Source: JBPBQZ01 sp050955105 (GTDB lineage Bacteria; Pseudomonadota; Gammaproteobacteria; Burkholderiales; Burkholderiaceae). From it: a stretch of DNA of 35,106 nucleotides. Positions 33,221 to 35,106 of the stretch are shown here, piece by piece. Location: contig JBPBQZ010000141.1 in NCBI GenBank assembly GCA_050955105.1, forward strand, positions 1-35,106, read 5' to 3'. Each line of letters opens with the position of its first letter. Within the stretch, counting starts at the first letter, position 1. Made by a program: the position numbers and the translations under genes. A model generated the notes under the pieces. That model saw only the letters and a list, made by a program, of their open reading frames with translations. It made no database searches and was not told the origin of the DNA.

Positions 33221-33317
33221 CGCTCTTCTCTCCATCGACACCTGGCCTGACACGCTGAACCTGCTACGACCCGCAAATCGCGGTTGCCGCGTCGTCTCTC
33301 GCATCAGCCTCGAAAGG

Positions 33318-33382
33318 ATTTTTGTCGGTGGGTCGATGCCAGTCAAATTGACCAAAATTGACTAGGCATAAGATCGCGTTAT
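33318..33382 (-). promoter_or_regulatory. Shared LysR-type operator-promoter, site E (drives aldo/keto reductase-GMC pair)
   Basis: On the minus strand: palindrome complement of ATAAG-N5-GTTAT (33368-33382), 21 bases including AGTCAATTTTGG, -35 TTGACT (complement 33341-33346), 17 bases, -10 AAAAAT (complement 33318-33323). The predicted start is near 33311, about 90 bases before the reductase ATG. On the other strand the same palindrome lies inside the promoter of the divergent LysR gene, which points to that LysR as the regulator. Confidence 0.84.
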
Positions 33383-33385
33383 GAT
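33358..33385 (+). promoter_or_regulatory. Predicted promoter of the third LysR gene, overlapped by the operator
   Basis: TTGACT (33358-33363), 16 bases, TATGAT (33380-33385) form a good sigma-70-type promoter facing the LysR gene. The ATAAG-type palindrome (33368-33382) occupies the spacer and part of the -10, so a bound regulator would block polymerase. This is the textbook arrangement for LysR negative autoregulation. Confidence 0.65.
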
Positions 33386-33419
33386 GTGCTTCCCTCCGCG
33401 TCAGCCAGGTAAGCGAGCC

Positions 33420-33437
33420 GCTCGCGTTAACGCGAGC
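33420..33437. promoter_or_regulatory. 18-base perfect palindrome in the leader of the third LysR gene
   Basis: GCTCGCGTTAACGCGAGC is its own reverse complement. It lies 35 bases after the predicted -10 and 79 bases before the ATG. It could be an operator for a second regulator (LacI or similar families bind such gap-free palindromes with a central TTAA) or a leader hairpin. No other copy was seen in this window. Confidence 0.5.
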
Positions 33438-33515
33438 AGCCTTCCACCACAGCATACAAGCACGCGAAAATTGGACGTGCCGCGCTTCGTGGTATCTGGA
33501 AATCTTCTTATCCAA

Positions 33516-34448
33516 ATGAATGTACGCCAGTTGGAAGTGTTCCAGTCGGTTATGACCGCAGGAAGCTTGACTGCCGCGGCAGGTTTGCTAAGGGTATCGC
33601 AGCCCGCGGTCAGCCAGCTGATTGGTCAGCTCGAGCGAAGTTGCGGCTTCAAGCTGTTCACTCGCTCGGGAACCAAAATGCGGCCGACGCATGAGGCCGA
33701 ACTGCTATTCACCGAGGTGCAGCGAATGTTCGTCGGAGTGGAGCGAGTCGCCAATGTAGCGAAGGGATTGCGTGATCAAACTTGGGGGGCTCTCGCCATC
33801 GGCGCGGTGCCGGTATTGACGCGGCGAGTGCTGCCGACCGTGGTGACCCATTTCTGCGAAAAACGCCCCGATGTTAACTTCGCCGTGCAGAGCATGCGCT
33901 CGCGTTCGCTGATCGACTCGGTGGCGGCGCAACAGCTCGATGTAGGCTTGAGCGTGCTGCCGGGAGACCGCCCGGAAGTCGACACGATTCACGTGTGCTC
34001 GATGCGCGGCCTGTGCATCCTACCGCCCAATCATCGCCTGGCGACACAGCGACTGATTCGCGCCGAAGACCTGGAAGGGGAGGCGTTCATTGGATTAGGC
34101 CCGCAGGACTCTTCCCGCTTTCGCATTGACGCCATTTTCGATGGCGCTGGGGTCAAACGGCGCATTCGCATCGAAGTTGGGCAATCGGAAACAGCATGCG
34201 CATTCGTTGCGGCAGGCGTGGGCGTGGCGCTGGTTGATCCGTTTAGTGTATATAACAACCAGCCGGCTGGCTTCGTCACCCGCCTGTTCGAGCCCAAGCT
34301 TGATTTCGACATGTGGCTGATACGCAAAAAGCTCGCGCGGCCGTTTGCGCTGGCTGATGCATTCTGCGATGACGCGGTAAAAACTATCCGGACATTGGCA
34401 GACGAAATCACTCGATCCTACGAGGTCGCAAGTGTCGACGAGCAATAG
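33516..34448 (+). CDS. LysR-type transcriptional regulator, predicted master regulator of the catabolic regulon
   Basis: A 310-residue regulator starting MNVRQLEVFQSVMTAGSLTA at 33516; earlier ATGs in the open frame lie in the control region. The helix-turn-helix AAAGLLRVSQPAVSQLIGQL occupies about residues 20-39, and the effector domain starts near residue 92 (GALAIGAVPVLTRRVLPTVV). VAAGVGVALVDPFSVYNNQP near residue 235 is typical of the OccR/NocR-type branch. It is divergent from the reductase/GMC operon, and the shared palindrome sits both at -64 of that operon and inside its own promoter. I infer that it controls all four transcription units bearing this site. The inducer is unknown. Confidence 0.94.
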   Translation: MNVRQLEVFQSVMTAGSLTAAAGLLRVSQPAVSQLIGQLERSCGFKLFTRSGTKMRPTHEAELLFTEVQRMFVGVERVANVAKGLRDQTWGALAIGAVPVLTRRVLPTVVTHFCEKRPDVNFAVQSMRSRSLIDSVAAQQLDVGLSVLPGDRPEVDTIHVCSMRGLCILPPNHRLATQRLIRAEDLEGEAFIGLGPQDSSRFRIDAIFDGAGVKRRIRIEVGQSETACAFVAAGVGVALVDPFSVYNNQPAGFVTRLFEPKLDFDMWLIRKKLARPFALADAFCDDAVKTIRTLADEITRSYEVASVDEQ

Positions 34449-34507
34449 TCGGCAACCACGCACCGAGTGCAGCGTGCTGTAAATGACCAACGCAGAATTT
34501 GGCAAAC

Positions 34508-34811
34508 CTAAGCACCCACCCGGCTTACCCGTGCCTTGGACGCGCTCGTTTCAGGTGGCGGATCCTCGCCGTTATCGATCAGCAATTCCTCGAGTTTGAG
34601 TTCGAGCTGACCGATCTCGGCCTGCCTTCGAGCAGCATGGACAGTTGCGCCGCGCTCAAATGCGCGCTGCCGCTATCGGCCTGCGGCCACACGAAGTAAC
34701 CGTTCTCGAGTCGATTGCACAACAGGCACAGACCCTGGCCGTCCCACCACAGCACTTTGATGCGGTCGCCGCGTCGGCCACGAAACACAAACACCTGGCC
34801 ACCATAGGGGT
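34508..34811 (-). mobile_element. IS66-family remnant (tnpB joined to tnpC by deletion, 5' end cut by ISL3)
   Basis: The minus strand holds the C-terminal part of TnpB (34625-34811: PYGGQVFVFRGRRGDRIKVL, then FVWPQADSGSAHLSAAQLSM, LLEG). At 34624 the sequence passes directly, in another frame, into a stretch of the TnpC transposase N-terminal region (QAEIGQLELKLEELLIDNGE) that ends at a TAG at 34508. In intact IS66 the rest of TnpB and the first part of TnpC lie between. The N-terminus of TnpB is missing where the ISL3 end begins. It is non-functional. Confidence 0.82.
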
Positions 34812-35106
34812 GGCTCTTCATCATAAAAGGGGGACGACCGGTACTCATTAAACTTGTTTTTGCGAAGAACAGGCTTAATGGAGGGTGTACCGATTTCCCC
34901 GTTGGACAAAGTGTGCGATGTGGTGCTGGGGCGTTCAGAGTCAAGCCTGAAGGGCTATTTGAGCCAGCTGCCTGGACGCGAGAAGGTGCGAGTCGTGGTG
35001 ATGGATCTGTCCGATACTTATCGTCAGATCGTGCGCAAATACTTCCCGAATGCCAAGATTGTGGCCGATCGCTTTCATGTGGTTCGGCTGGTCAATCAGC
35101 ACTTTT
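34812..35106 (+). mobile_element. ISL3-family element, left end (runs beyond window)
   Basis: The sequence GGCTCTTCATCATAAAAGG at 34812 matches the usual start of ISL3-family terminal inverted repeats (GGCTCTT...), and immediately interrupts the IS66 tnpB homology. An 8-base target duplication is expected and would be the bases just before 34812, but the other end is outside the window, so it cannot be confirmed. The transposase fragment follows. Confidence 0.7.
34878..35106 (+). pseudogene. ISL3-family transposase, N-terminally shortened (partial at window end)
   Basis: From about 34908 the plus strand reads DKVCDVVLGRSESSLKGYLS, then LPGREKVRVVVMDLSDTYR, then IVRKYFPNAKIVADRFHVVR, the DDE core of ISL3 transposases including the VMDLS aspartate and the ADRFHV aspartate region. 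In full proteins about 150 residues with a zinc-finger domain precede this. Here only a short run from an ATG at 34878 (MEGVPISP) separates it from the terminal repeat, so an internal deletion is likely. The right-hand part continues past the window. Confidence 0.8.

Noticed and set aside
1..35106. tRNA, rRNA and CRISPR arrays
   Set aside because: I saw no cloverleaf-like sequences with T-arm consensus, no rRNA signatures and no regularly spaced repeats. The five similar short elements are dispersed promoter sites, not an array.

Overview
The window looks like a chromosomal catabolic region of a betaproteobacterium, most likely a Burkholderiales species. The clues are the Gram-negative porin with a Burkholderia-type N-terminus, the high density of LysR regulators, TRAP, Hyu and ABC systems, the high GC content, and IS66 and ISL3 elements. 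Several genes are visibly broken: three carry single-base frameshifts, one has a large internal deletion, one is truncated at its 5' end, and an IS66 remnant is interrupted by ISL3. This suggests either a decaying genome or local sequence errors.

Layout. 1-3340 (minus): the start of a peptide/opine-type ABC transporter operon (two ATPases, then a family 5 binding protein cut by the window edge), divergent from a LysR regulator (3440-4372). 4679-9094: a decayed set with a SnoaL-like protein, a frameshifted 3-hydroxyisobutyrate dehydrogenase-like gene, an SDR remnant, an orphan branched-chain-type binding protein, an enoyl-CoA hydratase and a deleted CaiB CoA-transferase. 9579-11576: a DUF72 protein and a frameshifted outer-membrane barrel. 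12151-14221: a second LysR divergent from a DUF1338/HglS-type 2-oxoadipate dioxygenase/decarboxylase. 14373-33220 (all minus): a porin; an operon of an ornithine cyclodeaminase/mu-crystallin family protein, an RraA-type aldolase and a 2-hydroxyacid dehydrogenase; a nine-gene operon (TRAP dctM-dctQ-dctP, hydantoinase/oxoprolinase hyuA-hyuB, a second RraA, an FAD amine oxidase, an ALDH7-like dehydrogenase, a PLP aminotransferase); and an aldo/keto reductase plus GMC oxidoreductase pair. 33516-34448: a third LysR. 34508-35106: IS66 and ISL3 debris.

The most striking result is that the porin, the dehydrogenase operon, the TRAP-hyu operon and the reductase/GMC pair are each preceded by the same composite promoter. 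It consists of an ATAAG-N5-CTTAT palindrome (a LysR T-N11-A box), exactly 21 bases, a TTGACN -35 hexamer, exactly 17 bases, and an AAAAAT or AAGAAT -10. The palindrome is centred near -64, the classic LysR recruitment position. The copy beside the third LysR also lies between the -35 and -10 of that regulator's own promoter. I infer one LysR regulon of about 15 genes in four transcription units. A fifth, decayed copy sits at 12095-12158 with no intact target.

Functionally the regulon couples outer-membrane entry (porin), a TRAP importer, ATP-dependent lactam or hydantoin opening (HyuAB), amine oxidation, a semialdehyde dehydrogenase, transamination and aldol/decarboxylase steps. With the HglS-type enzyme nearby this resembles a pipecolate/lysine-like route through 2-aminoadipate and 2-oxoadipate. 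The real substrate cannot be read from the sequence.
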